Assembly: GCA_963773835.1 (NCBI GenBank) | Contig: CAVZCQ010000001.1 | Span: 1,528,919 to 1,592,918 of the forward strand | DNA: 64,000 nt | Direction: 5' to 3' | Source of the DNA: JOPF136 sp963773835 | Lineage (GTDB): Bacteria; Acidobacteriota; Terriglobia; Acidiferrales; UBA7541 | In this document: in pieces, positions 63,879 to 64,000 of the stretch | Layout of the letters: the number at the start of each line of letters is the position of its first letter | How positions within the stretch are numbered: position 1 is the first letter of the stretch | Made by a program: the position numbers and the translations under genes | Notes under the pieces: generated by a model | What the model was told of the DNA's origin: nothing | What the model saw: only the letters and a program-made list of their open reading frames with translations | The model's database searches: none

Positions 63879-64000
63879 CTGTGTTGTTCTCCTTTTGGTG
63901 TACTGGGTCAACTCGATAGTCCGCGTCTGGGTGTGTTGACACACGCAGACCTTCGGGTTCTTTCTGAAACGGGACTGGAGGATCCAAGCGCCGGTCAGAA

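Overview
This is a GC-rich, gene-dense bacterial window with no rRNA, tRNA or CRISPR array that I could recognise. The gene set best fits an Acidobacteriota member. It has a winged-helix transcription factor fused to TPRs, the DUF1800/DUF1501 pair, a large two-component-propeller GGDEF protein, PEP-CTERM and HYR/PKD secreted proteins, and an AGXT2-like aminotransferase beside a BrkB protein. The assignment is an inference from gene content; no phylogenetic marker was tested.

From 1 to about 52.7 kb the window looks like intact chromosome. In order it carries: secreted TPR and HEXXH proteins (65-2444); MOSC, DUF488, a LMW-phosphatase/ArsC-like protein and ThiS (2529-4770); a SRPBCC protein and an aminotransferase / FAD oxidoreductase / YceI run (4796-8596); a HicB-like protein and ribA (8535-9445); a LytS-type histidine kinase and small proteins (9572-11746); a tandem universal stress protein (12013-12912); and a complete livKHMGF branched-chain amino-acid ABC transporter operon (13019-17614). 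Next come nifJ (pyruvate:ferredoxin oxidoreductase) coupled to a dihydroorotate-dehydrogenase-like gene, with a perfect CRP-type palindrome upstream (17803-22489), a type II NADH dehydrogenase, an AGXT2-like aminotransferase, BrkB, proline dehydrogenase, DUF1800/DUF1501, a first VapBC module, a membrane pyrophosphatase, a VTT/DedA-like protein, a lipid kinase, NAD-dependent DNA ligase, secreted PEP-CTERM and HYR/PKD proteins, the two large signalling proteins, a zinc alcohol dehydrogenase and a second VapBC module.

From about 52.7 kb to the end the character changes. Genes are shorter, mostly hypothetical and less GC-biased, and include plasmid/island-type functions: a ParB-family protein with its small companion, DUF932, and a truncated IS1595-family transposase. 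Four genes in this stretch (ParB, an S1C serine protease, a 180-aa hypothetical, DUF932) can be read as full-length proteins only if seven single-base indels are corrected, whereas I found none in the first 52 kb. I read it as a decaying mobile or integrated element, or else a low-quality contig end.

Functionally the chromosomal part suggests a heterotroph that takes up and oxidises amino acids and organic acids (liv transporter, proline dehydrogenase, two aminotransferases, nifJ, ndh2) and uses pyrophosphate-driven ion pumping. The accessory part contains a possible new cassette at 60.7-62.3 kb: a protein with an RxxxxH HEPN-like motif, a 47-aa basic protein and a small membrane protein, directly abutting the broken transposase.
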